DNA from: an uncultured Eubacteriales bacterium | GTDB taxonomy: Bacteria > Bacillota > Clostridia > Oscillospirales > CAG-272 | Direction of reading: 5' to 3' | DNA: 28,558 nucleotides | NCBI GenBank assembly: GCA_934462825.1 | Contig: CAKSIP010000020.1 | Span: forward strand, 1 to 28,558 | Part shown: positions 1-8,144 of the stretch, piece by piece | Layout: the number at the start of each line of letters is the position of its first letter | Position numbering within the stretch: the first letter of the stretch is position 1 | Notes under the pieces: generated by a model | Told to the model about the DNA's origin: nothing | The model's input: only the letters and a program-made list of their open reading frames with translations | Database searches by the model: none | Made by a program: the position numbers and the translations under genes

Positions 1-16
1 AGACATCATCTTACTT

Positions 17-50
17 CCCTGCCCAGTCACATTTAAGTGACTGGGCAGGG
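17..50. repeat. Perfect 14-bp inverted repeat at the window edge
   Basis: CCCTGCCCAGTCAC is followed by the loop ATTTAA and its exact complement. There is no T-tract on either side, so it is not a textbook terminator. It may still end transcription of a gene left of the window, or act as a leader hairpin for the membrane gene starting at 83. It lacks the GTTAAAAA core of the other palindromes here. Confidence 0.6.
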
Positions 51-82
51 GGAGCTACTGAGAATAAGAAAGCAGGAATACA

Positions 83-898
83 ATGTTACAAATCATAATT
101 ACCTCGGGAATCATTTATTTAGCCGTACTTGTCGTTATCTTCATCACTGCCAATCAGGACAAGCCAACCGATGAAAATGTGGTAAAGCTGCATCCGATCT
201 TTCTTGTGATCGGAATCATCGGATTTGTTTTGTTTGCCGCACTGACTGTACTTATGATTCTTAAGTCTGAATTTGCCGTGGCGTGGTTTTTCCTTGCCGC
301 CGGTATTTTGGCATCGCTGATGATTCTCGGCTATTTCAACAGCCGCATATTCTTCAGCAAGACAAGTATGACTTGCCGGAACTTATTTAGAAAGAAAACG
401 GTTATCCCCTATAGGGAGATCCTATCTGTTGATGTGGATATGGACACCGTAATCAAAACATCTAAGAAAAAAATAACAATCTATAACTACATGAGAGGTG
501 GCCCGGAACTGATGTCAGCCATAAAAAATTATAAGGACTCAGGGGATCATTCAAACGACACTGTTGCCCCTGACAAAAAAGTAAAAGCAGAAGATAAATC
601 CGTTCGTAAATTCAGTGAATCGGTGAATCGCTTGAGCACAGTTATGTTTTTGTACATTTTTTGTATCGTGCTTGCGGCCGGAATCGCGGCATTCCTCCTG
701 TATTTGCTTTTTACCGACTCGCCACTAAAACAGGATGAGGATTTTGGACTGTTTATCGTGGTTGGCTTTGTCGTCGTAGCATTTCTCGTCGGATATGTTG
801 TGTTGGCTGTTTGTGCCGCAAAAAGGGCACATCGGTCCAAAACCTGGCGCGCCATTGCTAAAAAATTGATACGTAATGGTTATCTGAAAGAGGACTAA
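83..898 (+). CDS. Multi-pass membrane protein of unknown function, possible PH-like domain
   Basis: A 271-residue protein. Hydrophobic segments lie at about residues 3-24, 38-62, 65-88, 185-212 and 222-248. The stretch from about 90 to 150 is soluble and reads like a bacterial PH-like strand pattern (I-F-F-S-K-T-S-M-T, then I-P-Y-R-E-I-L-S-V-D-V); this is inferred from pattern only. The region from 150 to 180 is charged and probably cytosolic, and the C-terminus is basic (RAHRSKTWRAIAKK). The start is the first ATG in the frame, with only a weak purine-rich site (GCAGGAA) before it. It ends against the palindrome at 953-991, which separates it from a leftward gene remnant. No enzyme motif is visible, and function cannot be assigned. 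Confidence 0.75.
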   Translation: MLQIIITSGIIYLAVLVVIFITANQDKPTDENVVKLHPIFLVIGIIGFVLFAALTVLMILKSEFAVAWFFLAAGILASLMILGYFNSRIFFSKTSMTCRNLFRKKTVIPYREILSVDVDMDTVIKTSKKKITIYNYMRGGPELMSAIKNYKDSGDHSNDTVAPDKKVKAEDKSVRKFSESVNRLSTVMFLYIFCIVLAAGIAAFLLYLLFTDSPLKQDEDFGLFIVVGFVVVAFLVGYVVLAVCAAKRAHRSKTWRAIAKKLIRNGYLKED

Positions 899-952
899 TG
901 CTGAAAGACGGAAACGATATTTCCTCAGATAAAATTCAATAAAAGACAGGAT

Positions 953-991
953 GGGTTGTTAAAAAACTCAAAATGAGTTTTTTAACAACCC
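953..991. terminator. Bidirectional terminator-like palindrome, GTTAAAAA family
   Basis: A perfect 18-bp stem (GGGTTGTTAAAAAACTCA and its complement) with an AAA loop sits between two convergent genes. The A and T runs lie inside the stem, so each strand presents a U-rich 3' arm. It is one of six related palindromes in the window. Confidence 0.75.
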
Positions 992-1000
992 CATCGACTG

Positions 1001-1430
1001 TTATTTAACTTTTACCCCTTCGGCTATTCGGATCAGTTCCTCTTTGGATTCAAAGGAGCCATACAACGAATATTGGTAGGACTCATCCTGCCATACGAGA
1101 TAATACAGTCCCGGCACATCAGGATACTCAACGAGTATTCCTTCATTGCCGTTTATGTACATCGTAGTTATCGGATCGTTTTCGTTATCTAATAAAATAT
1201 TGTCCTCATCAGCATCGCTAAGGACTGTCTGCACCAGTCGGAACATCATATTCCCTCCTGCATCATAACACAAGATATGCGTAAACATTGAGCTCGTCTC
1301 GCTGACTTCGGAATAATACCCCTCGGGCAAATATGTTGCAACGACATTATCTTCTATACTACTCGGCGGTTCTTGCATATCAGAGGATACTTTCTCTTCA
1401 GTAACATCTCCAATCGTATTCTTATTCTCA
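1001..1430 (-). pseudogene. 3' remnant of a DUF4367-type (anti-sigma-like) gene
   Basis: The leftward frame ends cleanly at 1001. It encodes a segment typical of DUF4367 C-terminal domains: a YLPEGY motif near the start, an ILVEYPDVPGLYYLVW strand region, and a terminal KEELIRIAEGVK helix. Full-length members of this family normally have an N-terminal cytosolic part and a membrane segment before this domain. Both are missing. The frame stays open to 1459, but from about 1430 it runs antisense to the AraC fragment, so those residues are not expected to be native, and there is no SD site. The likely cause is a deletion that also removed the 5' end of the AraC gene. What remains would be a soluble domain fragment, probably not expressed. 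Confidence 0.6.
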
Positions 1431-1431
1431 C

Positions 1432-1785
1432 GTCCGAACAGAGCGCCCCGACACCGCAAGCTTTGAGCGGCACTGTCACGCAGAATACGAGTTGCTCCTT
1501 GTTCTGCACGGGCGCGGGGACTTTATTGTGGAGGGCATCCACTACCCTTTGCGGGACGGAACCGTTCTCTTTACCCGTCCCCACGAATATCACTACGTCC
1601 ACCCCGAATCAAATGTGCTGTATGAACGATATGTGGTCAATTTCAGGCGCGATTTCGTCATGGGTGCGGCGATGCGGTTCTCACTTGCTTTTCGAAAGTG
1701 TAACATAATATTGACGGACAATATCGCGCAAAACAGGCAAACTCTACGGAGCGTGGGTGGCTTTCTTGTGCGAATCCCCCTATAA
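1432..1785 (+). pseudogene. Internal fragment of an AraC-family regulator (N-terminal cupin part)
   Basis: The reading frame is open from about 1405 and shows the AraC sensor-domain pattern from about 1432: FERHCHAEYELLLVLHGRGD, then FIVEGIHYPL, RDGTVLFTRPHEYHYVHP and YERYVVNF. There is no native start: only a TTG inside the homology (1492), with no SD site. The AraC-like pattern stops near 1665. The frame then runs through unrelated-looking sequence to a stop at 1783-1785, and no helix-turn-helix pair follows. It therefore lacks both ends, including the DNA-binding domain, and should be non-functional. It was probably once divergent from the DUF4367 gene on its left. Confidence 0.65.
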
Positions 1786-1806
1786 TAACGGCAGGAGGTA
1801 AGGCAA

Positions 1807-2412
1807 ATGAATCAGAAACAGATTGGAAAATTTATAGCGGAACGGCGGCGCGCGCAAAACCTGACGCAAAGACAGCTGGCCGATGCACTGTCCATCAGCG
1901 ACAAGACCATATCGAAGTGGGAGTGCGGCAACGGCCTGCCGGAGGTCAGTCTGATGCTTCCGCTTTGTGAAAAGCTCGACATCAATGTCAATGAGCTGTT
2001 ATCGGGGGAATGTCTGAGCGAAACGCAGTATTTTGAAAAAGCCGAGAACAACATGCTGGATCTCATGAAAGACCGGACAAGCGCCAAAACAAAAGTGATC
2101 GTAACGGCCGTCTCGACGACGATCACCATTTTGTCGGTGCTGGCTTTGATTTTTATCGTAGGCTTTGTCGAAATGCCCGTCGGCGTGCGGATCCTTCAAG
2201 TCGTGCTTGCGATGATGATCCTCTTCGCCGATCTTGCGGTGACCTTGCTGATTGCCGTCAGCACCGAAATCTACGAATGTGCGGCTTGCGGCAAAAAATT
2301 TGTTCCTACCCTGTCGGCATACCTTTGGGGACTGCACACGATGAAGCGCAGAAAGCTGAAATGTCCGCACTGCGGAAAAAGATGCTGGGATAAGAGCTAC
2401 CTTCGGAAATAA
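1807..2412 (+). CDS. Membrane-bound XRE-family regulator with C-terminal zinc ribbon
   Basis: A 201-residue protein with a strong SD site (GGAGGTAAGGCAA before ATG). Residues 7-62 form a Cro/CI-type helix-turn-helix (LTQRQLADALSISDKTISKW, then LPEVSLMLPLCEKLDINVNE LLSG). A linker leads to two membrane segments at about 97-120 and 125-150. The C-terminus has two CxxC pairs (CAACGK and CPHCGK) that would form a zinc ribbon. The XRE-plus-membrane architecture is common in Clostridia; the added zinc ribbon suggests sensing of metal or redox state, but that is inference. It stands alone behind degraded genes and is followed 8 bp later by a terminator palindrome. Its targets are unknown. Confidence 0.85.
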   Translation: MNQKQIGKFIAERRRAQNLTQRQLADALSISDKTISKWECGNGLPEVSLMLPLCEKLDINVNELLSGECLSETQYFEKAENNMLDLMKDRTSAKTKVIVTAVSTTITILSVLALIFIVGFVEMPVGVRILQVVLAMMILFADLAVTLLIAVSTEIYECAACGKKFVPTLSAYLWGLHTMKRRKLKCPHCGKRCWDKSYLRK

Positions 2413-2420
2413 AGCAGACA

Positions 2421-2461
2421 AAAGGGGCTGTTAAAAACATCAAGTTTTTAACAGCCCCTTT
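2421..2461. terminator. Bidirectional terminator palindrome, GTTAAAAA family
   Basis: A perfect 18-bp stem (AAAGGGGCTGTTAAAAAC and its complement) with loop ATCAA lies between the convergent XRE regulator and SGNH hydrolase genes. The 3' arm ends in TTT on either strand. Its core is nearly the same as the copy at 27646-27683. Confidence 0.85.
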
Positions 2462-2507
2462 GGCCGATTGAATGCAATTTTGACCGATTTTGCCCTTGTG
2501 TCTCGGC

Positions 2508-3623
2508 TTATTCTTTTGCGGTGGCCAATTTCCAAAGGATCCGACGCAGGGTGTCTCCGATACGGTCAGCCATGAGGGCAAAGCCGAGATCCGTCGGATG
2601 GGTTCCGTCCACGGTACAATCGCCTTCATAAGCTCCGCAGAACATGCTCTCCCCGTCAATGAACCAAAGGTTGTCATCGCCGGCCTCCAGCCCCTCCCGA
2701 TAATTTTCAAAAACCACCGACCGACGGGACGCCGCCTCCGGCGAGCCATCGTTGCGTCCGGCAAAATTGGGGCGCGTGATCATCACATACGGCACCAACG
2801 GATGCTTTTCGCGCACAGCGCGGTAGAGGGCGCGATGCGTTTGCGCCAGATGGGCGGTATCGGGGGCATTATAATCGTAATCCGAAACAAAAATCAACGG
2901 ATCCAGCGATGCCAGGTACTCCACCATGGCCGGCTCGCCGCGGCCGCTTCCCGAAAAGCCGAGATTGATGTGATCCACATTCAACCGCCGCGACAGGATG
3001 CTTTCATAGGAAAGTCCCGGCCGGGAGGAGCAGGCGCCCTGCGTGATCGAGCTGCCGTAATACACGACCGGCTTTTCGTAGGCATACCGCGCGCCCGGCT
3101 TGAGCGTTGCCCTTTCCGACACGCCAATGTACAGCGCCGAAACCCGGTCATAGGTGGGAAAATGAATCGTATAGCTGTTCATTCCGTTTCCGGGAAGCTC
3201 CACAAGGGCTTCAAACGTCCCTCCTTGAAAATCCACCGCAGGGCTTAGGATCCCGCGGAAATAACTGCCGGCGGCCGTGTCCGCATACAGGTCGAACCCG
3301 CTGCTTCCGCTAAAAGCCATATGATACATCCGATGCGCGTCCGGCATGACGGCACGAATTGCAATAAAATCCGAATCCGTGGAAAAACGAACCCGCCCTC
3401 CTGCCGTGTTCGCAGCAAGCGACGCCACGCCCGGACTTGTCGCCTCGGCCACATCGGCCGGCAAACGGCGAAAAATCGGCTCCGTTTCGGGGTGGTAAAG
3501 CCCGTAGATGTCAAACGGAGGCTTTCTCACATCATAAAACACCGTGCGGTGTTCTCCTATGGTCGTGGCCGCCTTCAAATTCCGGTCAATTTCTTCAATT
3601 TTATATTCCTTGCACTCTGCCAT
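2508..3623 (-). CDS. SGNH/GDSL-family hydrolase with N-terminal beta-sandwich domain
   Basis: A 371-residue protein without a signal peptide, so probably cytosolic. Residues about 1-175 look like the beta-rich N-terminal domain found in SGNH esterases of this type. The catalytic domain begins at GSSITQG (190-196), with Ser192 as expected nucleophile. Block II glycine is in NLGFSGSGRG, the block III region is SDYDYNAP, and the Asp-His pair is in DGTHPTDLG (Asp339, His342). Such proteins remove acyl groups from carbohydrates or lipids; the substrate is not visible. An SD-like AGAGGGG lies about 5 bp before the ATG. It has its own consensus-like promoter divergent from pepT. Confidence 0.88.
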   Translation of the reverse strand: MAECKEYKIEEIDRNLKAATTIGEHRTVFYDVRKPPFDIYGLYHPETEPIFRRLPADVAEATSPGVASLAANTAGGRVRFSTDSDFIAIRAVMPDAHRMYHMAFSGSSGFDLYADTAAGSYFRGILSPAVDFQGGTFEALVELPGNGMNSYTIHFPTYDRVSALYIGVSERATLKPGARYAYEKPVVYYGSSITQGACSSRPGLSYESILSRRLNVDHINLGFSGSGRGEPAMVEYLASLDPLIFVSDYDYNAPDTAHLAQTHRALYRAVREKHPLVPYVMITRPNFAGRNDGSPEAASRRSVVFENYREGLEAGDDNLWFIDGESMFCGAYEGDCTVDGTHPTDLGFALMADRIGDTLRRILWKLATAKE

Positions 3624-3647
3624 AACAGCCCCTCTTTTCTCGCAACA

Positions 3648-3667
3648 GCCGCCCTTGGCCGGGCGGC
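3648..3667. promoter_or_regulatory. GC-rich hairpin in the 5' leader of the SGNH hydrolase
   Basis: A 7-bp stem, GCCGCCC / GGGCGGC, with loop TTGGCC, lies near the expected 5' end of the leftward SGNH mRNA. It may stabilise the transcript. On the plus strand it is followed by GTTTTCGTTGTT, so it might also stop rightward read-through. Role uncertain. Confidence 0.4.
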
Positions 3668-3679
3668 GTTTTCGTTGTT

Positions 3680-3708
3680 ATTTTATCACACTTTCTGCGG
3701 TTTTTCAA
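3680..3708 (-). promoter_or_regulatory. Sigma-A promoter for the SGNH hydrolase
   Basis: On the minus strand, TTGAAA (3708-3703), a 17-bp spacer and TAAAAT (3685-3680). It lies about 60 bp before the start codon and back to back with the pepT promoter. Confidence 0.7.
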
Positions 3709-3735
3709 GAATTTCCGTAAAACCGTCCGAGAGAA

Positions 3736-3764
3736 TTGCAATACGCTCCGAAACGTGCTATACT
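3736..3764 (+). promoter_or_regulatory. Sigma-A promoter for pepT
   Basis: TTGCAA, a 17-bp spacer and TATACT, about 70 bp upstream of pepT. The leader between it and the gene holds a stem GGAATCGG (3774-3781) / CCGATTCC (3795-3802), whose role is unclear. Confidence 0.7.
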
Positions 3765-3834
3765 TATAGGTAAGGAATCGGCGCTGTCGCCAAACCGATT
3801 CCCGGAAAAATTCTTGCATAGGACGGAATAAAAT

Positions 3835-5061
3835 ATGAGAGCTTACGAAAGACTTTTACAATACGTCACCCTCAACACACGCAGTGACGAGCAAACGGGA
3901 ACGCATCCGAGCACAGCCTCGCAGTTTGACCTGGCGCGGCTTCTGGCCAAGGAGCTTTCTGCCCTTGGGTGCCAAAAGGTGCGCGTGGACGAAAAATGCT
4001 ATGTATATGCGGAACTGCCCGCGACGCCGGGGCTTGAAAACCGAGTGGCCCTTGGCTTCATTGCCCACATGGACACCTCGCCCGATTTTTCCGGGGAAAA
4101 TGTCAAGCCGCAAATTTTGCCCGACTATGACGGCGGCGATGTCGCGCTCGGCACAAGCGGCCGCGTGCTTTCCCCCTCGGTTTTTCCTCACTTAAAAAAG
4201 CTCGCCGGGCGCACGCTGATTACCACGGACGGCACTTCCCTGCTCGGAGCCGACGACAAGGCCGGCCTTGCCGAAATCATGACTATGGTCGAACGTCTTG
4301 TGACGGAGAAACGGCCGCACGGCCCCATCCGGATTGGCTTTACCCCGGATGAAGAAATCGGCGAGGGCGCCGACTTCTTTGACGTGCCCGGCTTCGGCGC
4401 CGACTACGCTTACACCGTAGACGGCGGCGAGGAAGGCTCCTTGGAGTACGAAAACTTTAACGCTTGCAGTGCGCATTTCTCGATTTGCGGCGTGGGCGTT
4501 CACCCCGGCTCGGCCAAAGGAATCATGGTCAATGCCCTGCTTGTCGCCATGGAAATCAATCAGCTTCTGCCCGGCGCCGAGATCCCGGCCGCCACCGAAG
4601 GCTATGAAGGCTTTTATCATGTCACCAATCTGAACGGCCAGGTGGAAAAAGCCTCGCTGGATTACATTATCCGCGATCATGACGCCAATGCTTTTGAAAT
4701 GCGCAAAAAAACGCTGCTGCACATCGAACGCTTCATCAACGAAAAATACGGCGCGGGAACCGTCTCGCTGACCCTCCGGGAGCAGTACCGCAACATGCAC
4801 GAACAGATCCTTCCCTGCATGCATCTGATCGACAACGCAGTAAAGGCGGCCGCCTCCGTCGGCATCACCGCTTCCGTTGAGCCGATCCGCGGAGGAACTG
4901 ACGGTGCCCGTCTTTCTTACATGGGGCTTCCTTGCCCCAATCTCGGCACCGGCGGCTATGCCTTTCACGGGCCTTTTGAGCACATCACCGCGGAGGGCAT
5001 GGATATACAGACCGAAATTTTGTTGAAGCTAATCGAAATTTACGCCGACATGCCCCGCTGA
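3835..5061 (+). CDS. pepT: Peptidase T (tripeptide aminopeptidase, M20B)
   Basis: A cytosolic zinc exopeptidase that removes the N-terminal residue from tripeptides. The protein is 408 residues, the normal length. All expected metal and catalytic positions are present and at the same numbers as in the well-studied enterobacterial enzyme: His78 and Asp80 (AHMD), Asp140 (LLGADDKAG), the Glu173-Glu174 pair (PDEEIGEGAD), Asp196 (TVDGGEEG) and His378 near the C-terminus (GYAFHGPFEH). The central lid/dimer domain, about residues 205-320, includes HPGSAKG. The start is ATG at 3835 with a weak SD (GGACGGA). It is a single-gene transcript from the promoter at 3736-3764. Confidence 0.96.
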   Translation: MRAYERLLQYVTLNTRSDEQTGTHPSTASQFDLARLLAKELSALGCQKVRVDEKCYVYAELPATPGLENRVALGFIAHMDTSPDFSGENVKPQILPDYDGGDVALGTSGRVLSPSVFPHLKKLAGRTLITTDGTSLLGADDKAGLAEIMTMVERLVTEKRPHGPIRIGFTPDEEIGEGADFFDVPGFGADYAYTVDGGEEGSLEYENFNACSAHFSICGVGVHPGSAKGIMVNALLVAMEINQLLPGAEIPAATEGYEGFYHVTNLNGQVEKASLDYIIRDHDANAFEMRKKTLLHIERFINEKYGAGTVSLTLREQYRNMHEQILPCMHLIDNAVKAAASVGITASVEPIRGGTDGARLSYMGLPCPNLGTGGYAFHGPFEHITAEGMDIQTEILLKLIEIYADMPR

Positions 5062-5086
5062 CCGTTGCATTTTTTGAAGGAATCAA

Positions 5087-5115
5087 TTGACATTTTTCGA
5101 CTTTTATGTTATTAT
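5087..5115 (+). promoter_or_regulatory. Sigma-A promoter for the zinc-ribbon membrane protein
   Basis: TTGACA, a 17-bp spacer and TATTAT. The leader that follows contains the octamer GACGGATG twice (5125-5132 and 5163-5170), a possible but untested operator pair. Confidence 0.75.
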
Positions 5116-5209
5116 ATCTCCAAAGACGGATGCCCTTGAATAAGGGAAATCCTTCCCCCCGTGACGGATGTTTCCCTGCATTTTTATTTTTACAAGGAGG
5201 ACTTTCCCA

Positions 5210-5785
5210 ATGTTCTGTAAATTCTGCGGTGCCGAAGTAAACAACGACGTAAAATTCTGCCCCAACTGTGGCGCTGAGCTACAGGGTGCGAAAAACGACG
5301 CGCAAGGCGCGGACAATACCGGTGAGCCGGTGGAGCTTCGTATGGAAAAACCCGCTCTCCCCATGAAATGGTTTCACTTTGTTATCTACTTTCTCCTTTT
5401 TGCCTCGGCCGTGTTAAATCTTCTTTCCAGCATTCCCTGCTTAGCCGGAACGCTTTACAATGATTTTCCTTGGGATGTTTACGGCACGTTTCCGGGATTG
5501 CGAATCGTTGACTTTGTTTACGGGCTGATTCTGATTGCCCTTGCCGGCTTCTACCTCTACACCCGTTTCCAGCTTTCCGGGTTCAAAAAGCGCGGCCCGT
5601 TCCTCTTTTGTTTGCAATACGGCATCAATTTGGCTTGTATTCTTGTTTATTCTTTAGCCTGCACGATTGTTCTCAAAGAAAATCAGTTTGATCTGTCCAC
5701 GATTCTTTCGATTCTTCTCTGCATTGCCCTGATCGCCGTGAACTTCATCTATTTTGACAAGAGAAAATCCCTGTTCATTCATTGA
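5210..5785 (+). CDS. Zinc-ribbon membrane protein of unknown function
   Basis: A 191-residue protein. Its first 24 residues form a compact zinc ribbon (MFCKFCGAEV, then KFCPNCGAEL), followed by a polar linker to about residue 50. About four membrane segments follow (roughly 53-75, 97-120, 130-152 and 163-182). The start was placed at ATG 5210 because AAGGAGG lies 8-9 bp upstream and the zinc-ribbon motif begins at the second residue; an upstream in-frame ATG at 5168 would add 14 residues that do not fit the family. A zinc ribbon before membrane helices is frequent in Gram-positive proteins of unknown role. It is a single gene, ended by the terminator at 5804-5838. Confidence 0.8.
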   Translation: MFCKFCGAEVNNDVKFCPNCGAELQGAKNDAQGADNTGEPVELRMEKPALPMKWFHFVIYFLLFASAVLNLLSSIPCLAGTLYNDFPWDVYGTFPGLRIVDFVYGLILIALAGFYLYTRFQLSGFKKRGPFLFCLQYGINLACILVYSLACTIVLKENQFDLSTILSILLCIALIAVNFIYFDKRKSLFIH

Positions 5786-5803
5786 CTTTTTATTCATCGC
5801 ATC

Positions 5804-5838
5804 CGGCCGGGCGGCAGTGGCTTCCCGGCCGTTTTTTT
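5804..5838 (+). terminator. Rho-independent terminator after the zinc-ribbon membrane gene
   Basis: An 8-bp GC stem, CGGCCGGG / CCCGGCCG, is followed at once by seven T. It differs in style from the GTTAAAAA palindromes. It sits only about 30 bp before mutY, which shows no promoter of its own, so mutY may depend on read-through. Confidence 0.85.
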
Positions 5839-5868
5839 CGATTCCATCCTCTACGAAAGGAGCCTTGC

Positions 5869-6996
5869 ATGACCGCATCCGATACATGTTCCTCTCTGCC
5901 GAATACCGAGCTGTTGCCCGCAGCGCGGCCATTGCTTTTGGCTTGGTTTGCGCAAAGCCACCGAGAAATGCCCTGGCGCCGGGATCCTACGCCCTACCAT
6001 GTCTGGATTTCGGAAATCATGCTGCAGCAAACGCGCATTTCGGCCGTGATCCCCTACTATGAAAGATTTATAGCCGCCTACCCCACGGTACAAGCCCTGG
6101 CCGCGGCCGAGGACGAAAAGCTGATGAAGCTGTGGGAAGGGCTGGGCTATTACAGCCGCGCCCGCAATCTGAAAAAAGCGGCTATACAGATTTGTGAAAA
6201 CCACGGAGGCGTCCTCCCGGATTCGGCGGAGCAATTAGCAAAGCTGCCGGGCATCGGAGCGTACACCGCCGGCGCCATTGCCTCCATTGCGTTCGGGAAG
6301 CCGGCGCCGGCCGTGGACGGAAATGTTTTGCGTGTTATCATGCGGCTGTTGGGGTGTGAATGGGATATTATGGCGGAAAGCACCAAAAAGGAAGTCCGCA
6401 GGGCGCTGGCAAGCGTCTATCCGGTCGGCAAGGAGGCGGGGCTTTTCACCGAATCGCTCATGGAGCTGGGAGAAAATCTCTGCATTCCCTCCGAGGAGCC
6501 GCGATGCGATGCGTGCCCGCTTGGCTCCCTTTGCGTAGCGCATCGGGAAGCCTGCTGTGACAGGCTCCCCGTGAAAACGCCCAAAAAGCCGCCCCGCGCG
6601 GAAGCCCGCACGGTGCTTTTGCTTTACCGGGCCGATGTTGAGCGCTTTGCGCTTTGCCGTCGGCCGCCCCATGGCCTTTTGGGCGGCCTTTGGGAATTCT
6701 CCAATACCGAGGGGCACCTGACCGAAAGCGAGGCGCGCGCGTTTGCGCAAAGCCTCGGTTTGACGGTGCAGACCGTGATCCCCCTTGCCCCCGCTTTTCA
6801 CGCCTTTTCCCATGTGGAATGGCATATGAGGGGCTATTGGCTTTTCTGTGCCCCGACCGCCGCCGTCGATCCCCGGCTTTGCTGGGGCACGCCGCAAGAG
6901 ATTGCGGACACCTATGCTTTGCCCGGCGCCTTCCGCGCGTACACAACGTATACACAGCGCACGCCGCCCTCGGTCGGATCGGGCCATTTTTCTTGA
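5869..6996 (+). CDS. mutY: A/G-specific adenine DNA glycosylase
   Basis: Base-excision repair enzyme that removes adenine opposite 8-oxoguanine. The protein is 375 residues from ATG 5869, which follows a GAAAGGAG site; a longer upstream frame exists but has no SD. Visible parts are: catalytic Glu49 in SEIMLQQTR, the helix-hairpin-helix LPGIGAYTA (126-134), catalytic Asp150 in AVDGNVLRV, and the [4Fe-4S] cysteines at 205, 213, 216 and 222. The cysteine spacing is C-x7-C-x2-C-x5-C. The C-terminal part, about 240-375, is the NUDIX-like domain that recognises 8-oxoG (PHGLLGGLWEFSN, then HAFSHVEWHM). No partner repair gene is adjacent. Confidence 0.95.
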   Translation: MTASDTCSSLPNTELLPAARPLLLAWFAQSHREMPWRRDPTPYHVWISEIMLQQTRISAVIPYYERFIAAYPTVQALAAAEDEKLMKLWEGLGYYSRARNLKKAAIQICENHGGVLPDSAEQLAKLPGIGAYTAGAIASIAFGKPAPAVDGNVLRVIMRLLGCEWDIMAESTKKEVRRALASVYPVGKEAGLFTESLMELGENLCIPSEEPRCDACPLGSLCVAHREACCDRLPVKTPKKPPRAEARTVLLLYRADVERFALCRRPPHGLLGGLWEFSNTEGHLTESEARAFAQSLGLTVQTVIPLAPAFHAFSHVEWHMRGYWLFCAPTAAVDPRLCWGTPQEIADTYALPGAFRAYTTYTQRTPPSVGSGHFS

Positions 6997-7021
6997 CTTT
7001 TTATAAAAAATATGGTAAAAT
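6993..7021 (+). promoter_or_regulatory. Sigma-A promoter for the SDR epimerase / GNAT pair
   Basis: TTGACT, a 17-bp spacer and TAAAAT. The -35 box overlaps the mutY stop codon. Confidence 0.65.
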
Positions 7022-7115
7022 ACATTCGTTATGGGTTGCGCCTTTTGATTCGGGCGCCGGACGGTTTCGGCCAAACCCGCCTTTCCATGAAAATCCGAGA
7101 AAGTGAGAACGGAAG

Positions 7116-8114
7116 ATGCGTTATATTATTACCGGTGGTACCGGCCATATCGGAAACAATCTGATTCGCTATATTCGCAAAGCGGAGCCTGACGCCGAAA
7201 TTATTGCGCCGGTGCGCAGAGCGCCCGGATTCGCCTTGGAGGACGTGGAATGTCTCCCCGTTTTGGGCGATTTGTCCGACGAAAAGTTTCTCCGCATGCT
7301 GATTCGCCCCGGAGACACCGTCATCCACCTGGCCGCGCTGATTGATCTGACCGACAAGCGCCGCACCGAAACCATGGCGGTCAATTACGGCATCACCCGT
7401 ACCATCTGCCGCGTATGCCGGGAAATCGGCCATGTCCGGTTTCTGTATTTCGGCAGTGTAGACGCCATTTATCACCCGGGCAATATTGAAATTTCCGAAC
7501 CGGAATTTTATGATCCCGCCAAAATCGAAGGCAACTACGGACAAAGCAAGGCGCTGGCCGCCAACTATGTGCTGGGAGAAATTCGCCGCAACAGCAGTTT
7601 TTCCGCCGCCATTCTCCTTCCCTCCGCCGTGATCGGCCCCGACGACCGAAAGCCATCGGCCGTGGGCAAGGTCATTCTCGGCGCGCTGAGGGGGACGCCC
7701 GAATTCGGAATCGAAGGCGGCTATAACTTCGTGGACGTCCGGGATGTCTGCAAGGCGGCTTACGCCCTTTGCACGGAGAAACGGGAGCTCCGAGGGCAAT
7801 TTATCCTTTCGGGGCACAATGTCACGGTGAAAGAGCTGTATGAGCAGCTCAACCGCATCTGCGGCATCAAGCACAGTCCCACGATGATCCCCACGGCGCT
7901 TGTCAATTTCTGCCTCCCCTTTGTCAAGGTGCTGAATCGCCTCACGATCAAAGCGCTTGCCGATCCGCATGATTATTTCTGTGAAAAGGCGCGGCAGGAG
8001 CTGGGCTTTGAGCCGCGTCCCTTTGAAGAAACATTAAAAGATACCGTCCGGTGGTTTGCGACCAACCGCAAGCGCTTTCGCCCGGACGCTAAGAAACAAG
8101 AAGGAAAGAAATAA
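7116..8114 (+). CDS. NAD-dependent epimerase/dehydratase (extended SDR)
   Basis: A 332-residue protein of the extended short-chain dehydrogenase family. The Rossmann dinucleotide motif is GGTGHIG (7-13), the adenine-binding Asp lies in GDLSD (about 52-54), VIHLAA is at 69-74, and the active site is Ser114 with Tyr141 and Lys145 (YGQSK). The C-terminal part, about 190-310, is the variable substrate domain. Family members act on nucleotide sugars or on small carbonyl and flavonoid-like compounds; the HLAALIDLTDKR and FVDVRDVCKA patterns resemble dihydroflavonol-reductase-like members, but the substrate cannot be named. A GNAT gene follows after 30 bp, probably in the same transcript. Confidence 0.88.
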   Translation: MRYIITGGTGHIGNNLIRYIRKAEPDAEIIAPVRRAPGFALEDVECLPVLGDLSDEKFLRMLIRPGDTVIHLAALIDLTDKRRTETMAVNYGITRTICRVCREIGHVRFLYFGSVDAIYHPGNIEISEPEFYDPAKIEGNYGQSKALAANYVLGEIRRNSSFSAAILLPSAVIGPDDRKPSAVGKVILGALRGTPEFGIEGGYNFVDVRDVCKAAYALCTEKRELRGQFILSGHNVTVKELYEQLNRICGIKHSPTMIPTALVNFCLPFVKVLNRLTIKALADPHDYFCEKARQELGFEPRPFEETLKDTVRWFATNRKRFRPDAKKQEGKK

Positions 8115-8144
8115 AGACAAAAGAGCAGAAAGGTTTTATTTTCC

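Noticed and set aside
953..991. Possible Rex operator, because TTGTTAA and TTAACAA half-sites occur in the palindrome
   Set aside because: The half-sites are about 20 bp apart, not close together as in Rex operators, and they sit between two convergent gene ends. A terminator explains them better.
1781..1786. TATAAT just before the XRE regulator as its -10 box
   Set aside because: Transcription would begin at the SD site itself, and the -35 region is poor.
5168..5209. Earlier ATG for the zinc-ribbon membrane protein
   Set aside because: No SD before it, and the SD AAGGAGG at 5194-5200 lies between it and the better ATG at 5210.
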